This document shows, piece by piece, positions 52,343 through 61,383 of a DNA stretch of 64,000 nt. The translations under genes were made by a program, and so were the position numbers. The stretch comes from Gemmatimonadota bacterium (GTDB lineage Bacteria > Gemmatimonadota > Gemmatimonadetes > Gemmatimonadales > Gemmatimonadaceae): positions 1 through 64,000 of the forward strand of contig JAPLKT010000148.1 in the NCBI GenBank assembly GCA_026387895.1, in the 5' to 3' direction. Every line of letters begins with the position of its first letter. Position 1 is the stretch's first letter. The notes under the pieces were generated by a model. It searched no databases. It was not told the origin of the DNA and saw only the letters and a list, made by a program, of their open reading frames with translations.

Positions 52343-53578
52343 ATGGCCACCTCCGTCCGCGCATTCAACCCATTCAGGATTCTTGGGCGGCATCGGAATT
52401 TTCGGCTCTTTTTCTTCGGCCAGACGATCTCGCTGATTGGCACTTGGATGCAGCAGGTCGCTGTCGGCTGGCTCGCGCTTGAGCTCTCCAACGATCCTTT
52501 CATGGTGGGATTGGTGAGCGCAGCGGGTTCGTTCCCGATTCTCCTGCTGTCGTTGCCGGCGGGCGTACTCGCGGATCGGACACACAAGCTGAAGCTCGTG
52601 CGCTTAGCGCAGGGCGCGATGCTCATCGAAGCGACGGTTATTTGGTGGTTCGCCTGGTCGGGACACATGACGATCCACTGGCTGGTCGCGCTCTCATTGC
52701 TCGGCGGGACACTCGCGGCCTTTGAGATTCCCGCACGTCAGAGCCTGATTATCGATTTGGTGAACAAGGATGATTTGCTCGACGCTATCGCCCTGAACTC
52801 CGGCGGGTTCAACTTGGCGCGCATTGTAGGGCCGAGTATTGCGGCGTTGGTGATTGCGCAGCTGGGATTAGCTTGGTGTTTTGGGTTCAATGCGCTGAGC
52901 TATCTCTCGGTGCTGATTGGGCTGACGTTGATCAAACTGCCGCCCCGCGATCCGTCGGTTCCGGTGGTGGCGCATGGTTCACCGATCGAGGGGCTCAAGG
53001 ACGCGTTGCGCTACGTGCGTGGCGATCGCGTGATGTGGATTCTGATGCGTATGGTCACGGTGTTCTCGCTGCTGAGCATCCCGGTGCTCACGCTGCTCCC
53101 TGTGATGGCGCGCGATCATCTGCATCTCGATGCTGGTGGGTATGGCGCGTTGATGATGTGCTTCGGCGCTGGTGCACTGGCAGGAGCGCTGGCGATTGCT
53201 GGGGCTGGGCAGTTGCTCCCGCGCGGGCAGATGCTGACGATGTCATCAATCGGCATGGCGGTTGCGATCATGGTGTTCGCGGCGAGTTCGTCACCGGTGC
53301 TGAGCGGGCTCATGCTCTTCCTCTGTGGACTCGCGGCCATCACGAACAACGCGCTGATTAATTCACTGCTACAGTCGCGTGTCCCTGATGCGCTGCGCGG
53401 CCGCGTGATGTCGATCTACGTGATGGTGTATGTCGGTATGAACCCCATCGGGTCGTTCTTCGCCGGCTGGGTGGCGCGGCAGAGTAGCTCCGCCTGGGCG
53501 ATCGGCGGGATGGCGGCGGCAATGTTCGTCTTCACGCTCTGGGCGTTTCGGCGCTACCCTGAGGTGCGGGAGGCGTAA
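52343..53578 (+). CDS. MFS transporter, EntS/MFS_3-like
   Basis: 411 residues with 12 predicted spans. The N-terminal half begins RNFRLFFFGQTISLIGTWMQQVAVGWLAL, then FPILLLSLPAGVLADR (the MFS loop 2-3 signature, G-x-LaDR), AFEIPARQSLIIDLV and NSGGFNLARIVGPSIAALV; the second half ends NPIGSFFAGWVARQSSSAWAI. The FEIPARQSLI motif is typical of the enterobactin-exporter-like MFS group. It is monocistronic, opposite in strand to the VWA and MoxR genes that flank it, and its stop lies within a 41-bp palindrome. Substrate unknown. Confidence 0.9.
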   Translation: MATSVRAFNPFRILGRHRNFRLFFFGQTISLIGTWMQQVAVGWLALELSNDPFMVGLVSAAGSFPILLLSLPAGVLADRTHKLKLVRLAQGAMLIEATVIWWFAWSGHMTIHWLVALSLLGGTLAAFEIPARQSLIIDLVNKDDLLDAIALNSGGFNLARIVGPSIAALVIAQLGLAWCFGFNALSYLSVLIGLTLIKLPPRDPSVPVVAHGSPIEGLKDALRYVRGDRVMWILMRMVTVFSLLSIPVLTLLPVMARDHLHLDAGGYGALMMCFGAGALAGALAIAGAGQLLPRGQMLTMSSIGMAVAIMVFAASSSPVLSGLMLFLCGLAAITNNALINSLLQSRVPDALRGRVMSIYVMVYVGMNPIGSFFAGWVARQSSSAWAIGGMAAAMFVFTLWAFRRYPEVREA

Positions 53579-53616
53579 GAAAATGGGCGCCTCAACTTGA
53601 GGCGCCCATTTTCTTA
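53576..53616. terminator. 41-bp perfect palindrome, bidirectional terminator
   Basis: Arms of 20 nt (53576-53595 and 53597-53616) around one central base; the core pairs GGGCGCCTCAA with TTGAGGCGCCC, flanked by GAAAA on one side and TTTTC on the other. It terminates the MFS gene on plus and lies 13 nt beyond the MoxR gene stop on minus. It has A/T tracts on both flanks, so it can work in both directions. Confidence 0.9.
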
Positions 53617-53629
53617 CGCGCGTGAGCGC

Positions 53630-55099
53630 TTACATCTCTTCGGGATTCCCGCGCCGGCGGCGTCCTTCCTCCCGCGCCGCCCGAGCATACTGCCCCTGAT
53701 CGCTCCGGCTCAGCTTTCGACGCGCTACGAGCGCCTCCAGCACGAGCTCGCAGGCACCCGCCGTAAAGGCATCGTCCTTGGGATTGGCGAGTCCGTTGTT
53801 CGTAACCAAATCGATCAACCCGGGCACCACCTCAAAGGCCTTCCGCATCACGCTCGCGCTGGCATCCTCGCTCACCTGCAGCGCCGAGCCACCGTCGAAC
53901 CAGATCACGATATTGTCGGTATCCGCTCCCGGCGCGTGTTCCTTGAGCACGCCATCAGCTGCGCGACGAATCAGCTCGCGCGCAATCGCGGCACCACCGA
54001 CGAGCTCTCCCTCATACTCAAGCTCAATCTTCCCGGTGATTGCCGGCAGCGCAGCGTACACGTCCGCCAAGCGCGGCACGATCTCGTTCTCATTATTCCG
54101 GATCGCGCGGCGCTCGGCGTTGCTCACCACATTTTCGACCACCGTGATCGGCATGCGCTGGCTTACGCCGCTGCGCTTGTCGATCCGCTTGTCGTTGCGC
54201 GCTTCGAAGGCCACACGCTCCACCAACTCGCTGAGCAACGGCGACAACCGCACGGGACGCTCGGCGCCGCGCTTGGTCCACGCCTCCTGCGCGGTGATGC
54301 TCATGCCGAGCTCTACCGTCTCTGGGTAATGTGTGATGATCTCGCTCCCGATGCGGTCCTTGAGCGGCGTGATGATCTTACCGCGCGCGGTGTAATCCTC
54401 GGGGTTCGCGGTGAAGCAGAGTAATACGTCGAGCTGCAGGCGCACGGGGTAGCCTTTGATCTGCACATCCCCTTCCTGCATGATGTTGAACAGACCGACC
54501 TGCACCTTCCCCGCGAGGTCTGGCAACTCGTTCAGCGCGAAGATTCCGCGGTTCGCACGTGGGAGCATCCCGTAGTGGATCGTCAGCTCGTCGGCCAGCA
54601 TGTGCCCGCCACGCGCCGCCTTGATCGGATCCAAGTCGCCGATCAGATCGGCCACCGTCACGTCGGGCGTCGCCAGCTTCTCCACGTAGCGCTGGTCACG
54701 GCTCACCCATTCGATTGGCGTATCGTCTCCCATCTTCGCGATAAGCTCGCGTGAGAACTTGGAAATCGGCTGGAAAGGCGAGTCGTTGATTTCGCTGCCC
54801 GCCACGATCGGCATGACCTCGTCGAGCAGCGTGGTGAGCGCACGCAGGATACGCGACTTGGCCTGCCCGCGCAGTCCGAGCAGGATGAAGTTGTGCTTCG
54901 ACAGCAGTGCGTTCACGATCTGCGGCATCACCGTATCTTCGTAGCCGAGCACTCCGTCGAACAGAGGGCCGCCGGCGGCGAGCTTGGCGATGAGGTTCTT
55001 GCGCATCTCGTCCTTCACCGTGAGGTGCGCACGGTCGGGAGTCGCGAAGGGGGAGCGCCGAAGGGCGCCCAGTGTGGTCGGAAGGGTCGGAGCGGTCAC
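53630..55099 (-). CDS. MoxR-type/magnesium-chelatase-like AAA+ ATPase
   Basis: 489 residues from the GTG at 55099, overlapping the oxidoreductase stop by 4 nt (GTGA). The longer frame is not protein-like. The Walker A region is degenerate (LGLRGQAKSRILRAL), the Walker B and sensor regions are in NRGIFALNELPDLAG and LLCFTANPEDYTARG, with DRIGSEIITHYPETVELG. The C-terminal helical lid is present. Magnesium-chelatase BchI/MoxR relatives remodel protein complexes together with VWA partners. The VWA gene is 1.5 kb downstream on the same strand. Coupling to the molybdopterin oxidoreductase suggests a role in its maturation. Confidence 0.85.
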   Translation of the reverse strand: MTAPTLPTTLGALRRSPFATPDRAHLTVKDEMRKNLIAKLAAGGPLFDGVLGYEDTVMPQIVNALLSKHNFILLGLRGQAKSRILRALTTLLDEVMPIVAGSEINDSPFQPISKFSRELIAKMGDDTPIEWVSRDQRYVEKLATPDVTVADLIGDLDPIKAARGGHMLADELTIHYGMLPRANRGIFALNELPDLAGKVQVGLFNIMQEGDVQIKGYPVRLQLDVLLCFTANPEDYTARGKIITPLKDRIGSEIITHYPETVELGMSITAQEAWTKRGAERPVRLSPLLSELVERVAFEARNDKRIDKRSGVSQRMPITVVENVVSNAERRAIRNNENEIVPRLADVYAALPAITGKIELEYEGELVGGAAIARELIRRAADGVLKEHAPGADTDNIVIWFDGGSALQVSEDASASVMRKAFEVVPGLIDLVTNNGLANPKDDAFTAGACELVLEALVARRKLSRSDQGQYARAAREEGRRRRGNPEEM

Positions 55100-56460
55100 G
55101 CGGCTGATACCTCTACCAGGTTGTCGTAAAACACAGGGCCATGCCCTAGGTCGGTCTCGCGTTGCGAGGTTGTGGCGTTGGCATTCTCGCCATCGCCGGC
55201 CAGCTTGGTCCACCAAATCGACGGGGCCCACACCACGGTTTCGCGCACGGCATCGGTCACCTGCGCGATCGCGGTGAAACCGCCACGGTCGTTCGCAATC
55301 GTCACTCGGGCCCCATTCATGATCCCGCGACGCGCGGCATCTACCGGATGAATCATTATCTCCGGCTGGGCGTTCCAACGGAGCGACTCCACATTCACAA
55401 ACGTCGAATTCAAGAACTGATGCCGCGGGCTTGAGATCAACGTAAGCGGGTACCGCGCCGCCAGTTCGGGCACGAGCTCCGGGAACTCGTACGGCGGAGT
55501 GAAGGCGGGGAGGGGGTCGAGCCCCATCTGCGCCATCCGTTCCGAGTAGAACTCACATTTCCCACTGGGCGTTGTGAAGCCACCTTCCGCATACGGCAGA
55601 TAGGGCCGCGGCACATTGAGCCGCACCCAGCCGTGCTCCATGAGCGCGTCAAAGGTCACCCCGTGCATGCGCTCGCCCGTGGTGTCGAGCGCTTGCTTCA
55701 CGAGTGTGATATCTTCGTCGCGCAGGCACTCGTGGTCGAGCCCCATCGTGGCCGCGAGCAGGCGGAAGATCTCGGCGTTCGACTTGGCCTCGCCCAGCGG
55801 GGCAACTGCCGGTTGGTTGAGCGTCGCGTACAGATGTCCGTAGGCGAAGTGCACATCCCAATGCTCTAGCTGCGTCGTCGCGGGGAGCACCCAGTCGGCC
55901 CAGTCGGCGGTGTCGGTCTGGAAGTGCTCGAGCACCACAGTGAAAAGATCGTCTCGAGCGAGCCCGCGGCGCACGTCGTTGGTGTCCGGTGCCACCGCCG
56001 CCGGATTCGAGTTGTACACGATCAGCGCCTGCACCGGCGGGCCACCAACGCCGGCGTCGGGGGCGTTGAGCGCCTCGCCGAGCCGAATCATGTTGATCGT
56101 TCGCACGGGGGGCGACAGCTCTGGGCGCTCGAGCCGTTGCTTGTTGAACTGAAAATTCGCGCTGCTCGAGAGCAGCACGCCACCACCCGGCCGGCGCCAG
56201 TGTCCGGTGACGGCCGGCAAGCAGGCGATGGTACGCACCGCCATCCCGCCGCCGGCATGACGCTGGAGTCCGTAGTTCACGCGAATAAACGCAGCCTTCG
56301 CGCGTCCATACTCCCGCGCGAGCGCTACAATTCGCTCCTCGGCGAGCCCCGTGATCTGTGCAACGCGCGCCGGTGGATACTCGCGCACGCGCTCGCGGAG
56401 CGCATCACCGCCGAGGGTGGATGTAATCGTCGTCTTGAAGGCCGTCGGCGAAGAGCACAT
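55096..56460 (-). CDS. Molybdopterin oxidoreductase, C-terminal part (frameshifted)
   Basis: 454 residues by this frame, but family-like sequence begins only at about 56418 ([16 protein letters not shown]). The first 14 or so codons are the out-of-frame reading of the upstream part. It contains [12 protein letters not shown], the molybdopterin-domain [28 protein letters not shown], and the C-terminal dinucleotide-binding domain with [12 protein letters not shown] and [12 protein letters not shown]. The Mo-bis-MGD enzyme (formate dehydrogenase/polysulfide-type) is split from its N-terminal part by a frameshift near 56415. It may be a pseudogene, a sequencing error or a true programmed slip. 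The 3' end is coupled to the MoxR gene. Confidence 0.85.
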   Translation of the reverse strand: MCSSPTAFKTTITSTLGGDALRERVREYPPARVAQITGLAEERIVALAREYGRAKAAFIRVNYGLQRHAGGGMAVRTIACLPAVTGHWRRPGGGVLLSSSANFQFNKQRLERPELSPPVRTINMIRLGEALNAPDAGVGGPPVQALIVYNSNPAAVAPDTNDVRRGLARDDLFTVVLEHFQTDTADWADWVLPATTQLEHWDVHFAYGHLYATLNQPAVAPLGEAKSNAEIFRLLAATMGLDHECLRDEDITLVKQALDTTGERMHGVTFDALMEHGWVRLNVPRPYLPYAEGGFTTPSGKCEFYSERMAQMGLDPLPAFTPPYEFPELVPELAARYPLTLISSPRHQFLNSTFVNVESLRWNAQPEIMIHPVDAARRGIMNGARVTIANDRGGFTAIAQVTDAVRETVVWAPSIWWTKLAGDGENANATTSQRETDLGHGPVFYDNLVEVSAA

Positions 56461-57181
56461 GCATCATGCCCAGCGCGAGTGCGGCATCGGTGCCAGGGCG
56501 AATTGCAATCCATTCGTCGCATTGGTCCGCGGTGCGCGTGCGGATTGGGTCAATGCAGAGCACGCGCGCGCCCTTTGCGCGCGCCTGAAGCACAAACGGC
56601 CAGAGGTGCGGGTTCGACGTGAGCGTGTTCGTTCCCCAGAGCAGAATCAGATCGCTCTCACTCACCCCTTCGGAGTCTGCGCCGAGGTTGGCGCCGACCG
56701 TCATTTGCATGCCCGTCGCGCCGGCTGTCGCGCAGATGGTGCGATCGAGCTTGGACGCGCCGATCACGTGGAAGAAGCGTCGGTCCATGGACTGTGACTG
56801 CACGTAGCCCATGGTCCCCGCGTACGAGTAGGGGAGGATGGATTGTGGTCCGTGCGCACTCGTGCGAATCGCGTTGAGCTTCGCGGCAATGTCGGTGAGC
56901 GCCTCGTCCCAGCTGGCGGGCGCGAACTGTCCGCTGCCTTTCGGGCCCACGCGCTTCAGTGGCGTGGTGAGACGATCCTTGTGGTAGGTGCGTTCCAGGT
57001 AGCGATTCACCTTCGCGCACAGAAATCCACTGGTGACTGGATGATCCGGATCGCCCTGGATGCGCGTGGCGCGTCCGTTCTCGACTGTCACGAGCATGGC
57101 GCAGGTATCTGGGCAGTCGTGCGGACAGGCCCCGCGCACCGTGAGCGGCGTCGAGTCGAGGGTCGGCAGGGGATTGGCCAT
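56405..57181 (-). CDS. Molybdopterin oxidoreductase, N-terminal part (frameshifted)
   Basis: 258 residues from the ATG at 57181, which has GAGG 7 nt upstream (a start at 57217 would add 12 residues). The [4Fe-4S] motif reads [10 protein letters not shown] with a further Cys in [11 protein letters not shown]. Next come [34 protein letters not shown] (the molybdenum-site region), and [17 protein letters not shown]. It ends [15 protein letters not shown] then TGA, and the expected continuation (HTLGGDAL-like) is in the +1-shifted downstream frame. A 2-nt loss (CACACC to CACC) or a longer non-multiple-of-three loss near 56415 explains it. Confidence 0.87.
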   Translation of the reverse strand: MANPLPTLDSTPLTVRGACPHDCPDTCAMLVTVENGRATRIQGDPDHPVTSGFLCAKVNRYLERTYHKDRLTTPLKRVGPKGSGQFAPASWDEALTDIAAKLNAIRTSAHGPQSILPYSYAGTMGYVQSQSMDRRFFHVIGASKLDRTICATAGATGMQMTVGANLGADSEGVSESDLILLWGTNTLTSNPHLWPFVLQARAKGARVLCIDPIRTRTADQCDEWIAIRPGTDAALALGMMHVLFADGLQDDDYIHPRR

Positions 57182-57437
57182 CTTGGAACCTCGCCGGGGC
57201 TGTGGTGGACTTAGCAAATGTAACCGTGGGCAGGGCGCGGGTGCTCCGATATGATCCCCGATGTCGGATCACTGCTTGTATATGGATATAAGTGCTTTTC
57301 TTTCAACAACTTGAACGGCGGTGTTCGAATTCTTTGCATGAATGTCGATACGCCGCATCGCATTCCCTGTGTCGTTATTCTGCATGCGAAACAGGGCGAA
57401 CGTCTTGCTGCTACGACACTTGGGTGTCAGCGGACAC
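57182..57437. other. Intergenic stretch, divergent promoter region
   Basis: The 320-bp gap between the oxidoreductase and small lipoprotein genes is less GC-rich than its surroundings (57251-57330 especially). A 70-codon frame (57251-57463) has no coding style and ends inside the promoter. No hairpin of terminator strength is seen. It probably holds the divergent promoter of the oxidoreductase. Confidence 0.5.
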
Positions 57438-57466
57438 TTGACCACTATGACAAGTTAGTGTAGATT
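57438..57466 (+). promoter_or_regulatory. Sigma-70-type promoter of the small lipoprotein gene
   Basis: TTGACC (57438-57443), a 17-bp spacer and TAGATT (57461-57466). This is near-consensus spacing in a region upstream of a gene with a strong ribosome site, giving a leader of about 65 nt. Confidence 0.65.
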
Positions 57467-57538
57467 GCGTTGCTGTCGGAGGACTGCGTATTTGGCGCAG
57501 TCTCGACTGTGCCAACCAGTACTCGTAAGGAGATCCAC

Positions 57539-57742
57539 ATGAAGAAGATCGCTCTTGTTGCCTCGGTGCTCGCCATCACGGCGTGCGGCGAAGCGAAGAA
57601 GGAAGAGGCCCCGAAGGCCCCGGAAGCCGCCGTTGTTGCCCCGGCTGTTGACACCACCAAGAAGGACACGACCGCTATGGCCGCCCCGGCCGCCGCTCCT
57701 GCGGCTGCTCCGGCCGCTGCCCCGGCCCCGAAGAAGCCGTAA
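57539..57742 (+). CDS. Small Ala/Pro-rich lipoprotein, 67 aa
   Basis: Starts at the ATG at 57539 with AAGGAG 7 nt upstream. MKKIALVASVLAITACGEA is a lipoprotein signal with lipobox ITAC. The mature 50-odd residues are Lys/Glu/Thr then a run of PAAAPAAAPAAAP ending PKKP, so it is probably extended and unstructured. It resembles small lipid-anchored spacer proteins of the envelope. Followed by a strong terminator at 57768, so monocistronic and well expressed. No family recognised. Confidence 0.85.
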   Translation: MKKIALVASVLAITACGEAKKEEAPKAPEAAVVAPAVDTTKKDTTAMAAPAAAPAAAPAAAPAPKKP

Positions 57743-57767
57743 TCTCGGCTCTCTTCCTCAGACAGCA

Positions 57768-57801
57768 GAAGGGCGCGATCACCTCGGTGGTCGCGCCCTT
57801 C
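57768..57801 (+). terminator. Terminator after the small lipoprotein
   Basis: 16-nt arms GAAGGGCGCGATCACC (57768-57783) and GGTGGTCGCGCCCTTC (57786-57801), one G-T pair, very short loop, then CGCCGTTCTG. Strong stem 26 nt after the stop. Confidence 0.85.
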
Positions 57802-57849
57802 GCCGTTCTGCTATCAGATTACAGCACCACCAAATCATCAGGAGTTTCC

Positions 57850-59118
57850 ATGCGTCGCCCGCTGACTTATCGCTTGCTGCTGCTTCTCCTCACCTGCGCA
57901 TTCCCTGCGACCGTCGTGCTCGCGCAGGACCCGACGGGCGGACGGCAGGGAGCACCCGCCGGCGGCCGAGGGCAGGGTGGTGGTCAGGGCAGTGGTCGCG
58001 GCATGACGATTCCCGCCGGTGAGAGCTGCCCGCCAGGCATGGCCGAGATTCGCCCGAGAAGCTGCATGGCCCCGCAGTTCCCCGCGCCAAGCATCGTGGA
58101 CTATCGCCCGCATTCGACGCTCGTCACGCCTGTGCACATGGTGAAGAGCGCCAAGTACCCGGCGATCGATTATCACGGGCATCCTCAGGGACTGCTCAAC
58201 TCGCCGGAGTCCGTGGCGGGGTTGGTCGCGCAGCTCGACACGCTGAACGTCCGCATGATGGTTGCCGCCGACAACATGTCGGGCGACCGCATTGTGCGCG
58301 CGATGGCCGCGGTGAACGCGAATCCCAAATCCAAGGACCGCATCCGGGTCCTCGCAGGAATCGACTTCCGAAACGTCGGCCCAGGCTGGAGCGAGAAAGC
58401 CGTCGCGCAACTCGAGGCAGATGTCCAGGCCGGCGCCGTCGGCGTTGGCGAAATCGCCAAGAGCCTCGGTCTCACCATCAAGAAGGCGGACGGCACGCGC
58501 CTGAAGATCGATGACCCCGAGCTCGATCCCGTGTGGGATGCCTGCGCACGTCTGGGGATCCCGGTGTTCATTCACACCGCCGATCCGCAGGAGTTCTTTG
58601 AAGTCATGGACCTGAACAACGAACGCTGGCTTGAGATCGCGCTCTTTGGAGATCGGCGCTATCCGAGTGATCGCTTTCCGAAGTTCGAAGAACTAATGAC
58701 GGAGCGCGATAACCTGTTCCGCAAGCACTCCAAGACGACGTTCGTCGCCGCACACCTCGGCTGGCACGCCAACAATCTGGCGCGACTTGGCAAGATGTTT
58801 GACGCCATGCCGAATCTGTACGCGGAGGTCGGTGCGGTGCTCTATGACATCGGGCGCCAACCACGCGGCGCGCACGATTTCTTCTTGAAGTACCAAGATC
58901 GGATCCTGTTCGGCAAGGATGCCTACTATCCCGAGGAGTATCCGTACTATTGGCGTGTGTTTGAGACCGCCGACGAGTACTTCGACTACTACAGGGGTTA
59001 CCACGCCTTCTGGAAGCTCTACGGTGTCGATCTCCCAGACGCGGTCCTCAAAAAGCTCTATTTCCAGAATGCGCTGCGGATCACCAAGGCGCTGCCGCAG
59101 GCGGGCTGGCCAAAGTGA
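57850..59118 (+). CDS. Secreted ACMSD-like amidohydrolase (amidohydrolase family 2)
   Basis: 422 residues from the ATG at 57850, with CAGGAG 6 nt upstream. Signal (LLLLLLTCAFPATVVLAQD), then a Gly/Arg/Gln-rich stretch at 57934-57999 (GGRGQGGGQGSGRG). Metal site: HxH in AIDYHGHPQGLL, His in VFIHTADP, His in FVAAHLGWHAN and Asp in LFGKDAYYPEE. The core resembles the ACMSD/gamma-resorcylate group that does decarboxylation or hydrolysis. An earlier in-frame GTG at 57787 sits in the terminator, so is rejected. Exported. Substrate unknown. Confidence 0.9.
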   Translation: MRRPLTYRLLLLLLTCAFPATVVLAQDPTGGRQGAPAGGRGQGGGQGSGRGMTIPAGESCPPGMAEIRPRSCMAPQFPAPSIVDYRPHSTLVTPVHMVKSAKYPAIDYHGHPQGLLNSPESVAGLVAQLDTLNVRMMVAADNMSGDRIVRAMAAVNANPKSKDRIRVLAGIDFRNVGPGWSEKAVAQLEADVQAGAVGVGEIAKSLGLTIKKADGTRLKIDDPELDPVWDACARLGIPVFIHTADPQEFFEVMDLNNERWLEIALFGDRRYPSDRFPKFEELMTERDNLFRKHSKTTFVAAHLGWHANNLARLGKMFDAMPNLYAEVGAVLYDIGRQPRGAHDFFLKYQDRILFGKDAYYPEEYPYYWRVFETADEYFDYYRGYHAFWKLYGVDLPDAVLKKLYFQNALRITKALPQAGWPK

Positions 59119-59149
59119 GACGTCGCCATCTGCTGCAGGCCTAGCCCGT

Positions 59150-60349
59150 TCAACGACAACCAGCGCCGAGCCAGCGCTGGTCGAAGAGGGCAAGCGTGAT
59201 GGTTGTGTAGTCTCCGCCTTCGTAGAGGAGCGCGAAGCGTCCGTCGCCGAAGGGCGTGAGGGTGGAGTAGGCGGATGGTCCCGCCTCGACGGTGCGGTGG
59301 ACGGGCCAGGTGCGTCCGTCGTCGCAGGAGAGCTTTACCGTGAGATTCACGCGTGCGTTGGTGCTCTCGGTGTTGCTAAAGAGCAACCAGTGCGCACGCG
59401 TATCTTGCGACGAAGCCTCGGGGGCGAACCGGATGATCGATCCATTGTTCCCCGGGTCGGGGAGCAGCGGTTCGTCACGCGGGGCTGACCAGGTCTCACC
59501 GCCATCGTGAGAGAGTGCGGTGCGTCGCATAGGTTTGGCGCGGATGTTCAGCATGAGAGCGCCGTCGGCGAGTTCGACGACTTTATTTTCGTCGCTGCCA
59601 GGGCCAACCAGCTGTCCCATCTGCCACCGCTCGCCGTGGTCGTCGCTGAAGGCACTCGCCGCCCAATTGGCGCCTTTATAGCGTATTGCATACTGCTGAA
59701 TCAGCCGCCCAGTATGCGCTCCACGACGCAGCTGGATTCCCTCGCCCGATGAGGCGAAAAGCCCGCCCCACGCGCTGTCCTTTATTTGCGCGGTAATCCG
59801 GCGGTGGCGCCAGGAGAGGCCGTCGTCGTCGGAGTAGCTGTAGTCCGCGTGTAAAACATCGGGATCAGTGTCACCAACGCCAGCGTGTGCGCCGAAGAAC
59901 CCTTGTTGCGCGCCAGCGGCGTAAAAGAGAAAAATGCGACCTGTGACGCGATCCACAACGAAGCTCGGATCGCCGAAACCGAGTGGCGCGGTATCACTGC
60001 GCACGGTGATGGCAGGAGAAAAACTCCGGCCACCGTCCGAGCTGCGGCGCAGCATCACGGCGATATGCGACGGAAGGTCATTGCCGGTGGGTCGCGCATC
60101 GTAGGACGCGAGCACGCTGCCAGCTTTTGTCACCGTAAGTGCGGGGATCCGATACACGGGCGCGCCCTCGCCGCTGCGCGCGAGCACGAGCTGTGTGAAC
60201 GGTACCTCGGGCGCGATGTTGCTCGATCGTGCGCCGCTGCCACGGACACAGCCAATCGCCACAAGCAGTGCAGCCCACAGCGCCAGCGACGCTCTGCGAC
60301 GTGCGCCAAGGACTGGCAACCTGGCGAGCAGCGTGGCGAGCGTACGCAC
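59150..60349 (-). CDS. Exo-sialidase (neuraminidase) lipoprotein
   Basis: 399 residues. The N terminus has a hydrophobic segment ending in AIGC, a possible lipobox. Sialidase signs: the RIP motif in YRIPALTVTKAG, and Asp-box repeats SSDGGRSF, SDDDGLSW, SDDHGERW, SHDGGETW and SCDDGRTW spaced around a six-bladed propeller. Catalytic Arg/Tyr/Glu/Asp of the GH33 type fit, with GEGIQLRRG and FSNTES segments. It cleaves terminal sialic acids from glycans. It begins 2 nt after the YgfZ gene, at the end of the glycolate operon. Confidence 0.88.
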   Translation of the reverse strand: MRTLATLLARLPVLGARRRASLALWAALLVAIGCVRGSGARSSNIAPEVPFTQLVLARSGEGAPVYRIPALTVTKAGSVLASYDARPTGNDLPSHIAVMLRRSSDGGRSFSPAITVRSDTAPLGFGDPSFVVDRVTGRIFLFYAAGAQQGFFGAHAGVGDTDPDVLHADYSYSDDDGLSWRHRRITAQIKDSAWGGLFASSGEGIQLRRGAHTGRLIQQYAIRYKGANWAASAFSDDHGERWQMGQLVGPGSDENKVVELADGALMLNIRAKPMRRTALSHDGGETWSAPRDEPLLPDPGNNGSIIRFAPEASSQDTRAHWLLFSNTESTNARVNLTVKLSCDDGRTWPVHRTVEAGPSAYSTLTPFGDGRFALLYEGGDYTTITLALFDQRWLGAGCR

Positions 60350-60351
60350 GA

Positions 60352-61383
60352 TCAGGACGGCGGCTCCGCGTCGACGGTGATCGGCGTCTGCGTGCCCCTC
60401 TCGGAAACCGCCACCAGCCCCTCGCCGTGTGCGATGCGCACCATGGCGATGGCCACATGCCCCGCACGCGGAGAGGATGCCACGCTGCGGACGTCGCCGA
60501 CGACGTCACCAGTCGCGTTCAGAATCGACGCTCCGGTGGTAAGTGGCGACGCAGCACGGATGACGCGCAGCAGCTTGTTGACATGGCCGCGAAAATGCAG
60601 GCGCGCGACCGTCTCTTGCCCGGTGTAGCACCCCTTGGTGTACGAGATACCTCCAAGCGCATCGAGGCCCGCCTCGTGCGCGAGTGTCTCCTCGGTCATG
60701 TCGATCCCCCAGCGGGGAATCCCCGCTTCGACACGTGCAATCTCAAACGCGGTGCGCCCAACCGGGCGAACGCCGTAGCGCTCAAATGCGGCCCACAGCG
60801 CCGACGCCTGTTCCACCGGCACACAACAGTCGAATCCCATGCCGTCGATTGCCACAGCGCGCAGGAGAAGCACTGGCGTATCGTTGAACTGCGCGACGAG
60901 ATGGTGGTGCGGCGCGAGCGCAATGAGCGCCTGCGTGTCACACGAGAGGACGGCGGCGACGGCCGCCGCACTGTCGGGGCCGTACACGCCAACGCAGCGG
61001 AGCACCGCCGACACGTCCGTGTACTTGGCAAGCCGCGGATTCCCATACCGACGGATCATTGCGGCGAACGCGGGTCCACAGTCTTCGCCGCAGTCCACCA
61101 GCACGTCATCGGTACGAGCCAAGATGCGCAGGTCGGCGATGACCTTGCCTTTCGCCGTGAGCGCCCCAGCGAACTGTCCCTCTCCCGAGCGCAGGGACAG
61201 CACGTCGTTCGTCACGAGTCCGGTGAGTGTCGCGGCCGGCTGTCCCCCGGTGAAGAGCATGCGTAAGCGGTTGCTACGGTCTATCAGGCCAGCCGTATCG
61301 CGCAACGCGTGATATTCGGCGCGTACGTCGCCAAAATCATCCTGTGACGCAAAGCCAGGGGCAAGTGCAGTGGGCGTCATCAT
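60352..61383 (-). CDS. ygfZ: Folate-binding YgfZ/GcvT-like protein
   Basis: 343 residues. The signature KGCYTGQE is present (ISYTKGCYTGQETVARL). It has the three-domain GcvT-like fold: an N-terminal strand region (EYHALRDTAGLIDRSNR), FVTNDVL-type residues and HFRGHVNKLLRV. YgfZ acts in assembly or repair of iron-sulfur enzymes, using tetrahydrofolate. This fits the iron-sulfur protein GlcF in the same operon. It overlaps the HAD gene by 4 nt. Confidence 0.92.
   Translation of the reverse strand: MMTPTALAPGFASQDDFGDVRAEYHALRDTAGLIDRSNRLRMLFTGGQPAATLTGLVTNDVLSLRSGEGQFAGALTAKGKVIADLRILARTDDVLVDCGEDCGPAFAAMIRRYGNPRLAKYTDVSAVLRCVGVYGPDSAAAVAAVLSCDTQALIALAPHHHLVAQFNDTPVLLLRAVAIDGMGFDCCVPVEQASALWAAFERYGVRPVGRTAFEIARVEAGIPRWGIDMTEETLAHEAGLDALGGISYTKGCYTGQETVARLHFRGHVNKLLRVIRAASPLTTGASILNATGDVVGDVRSVASSPRAGHVAIAMVRIAHGEGLVAVSERGTQTPITVDAEPPS

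Noticed and set aside
57251-57463. 70-codon frame between the oxidoreductase and small lipoprotein genes
   Set aside because: No ribosome site, atypical composition, and its end runs through the promoter of the lipoprotein gene.
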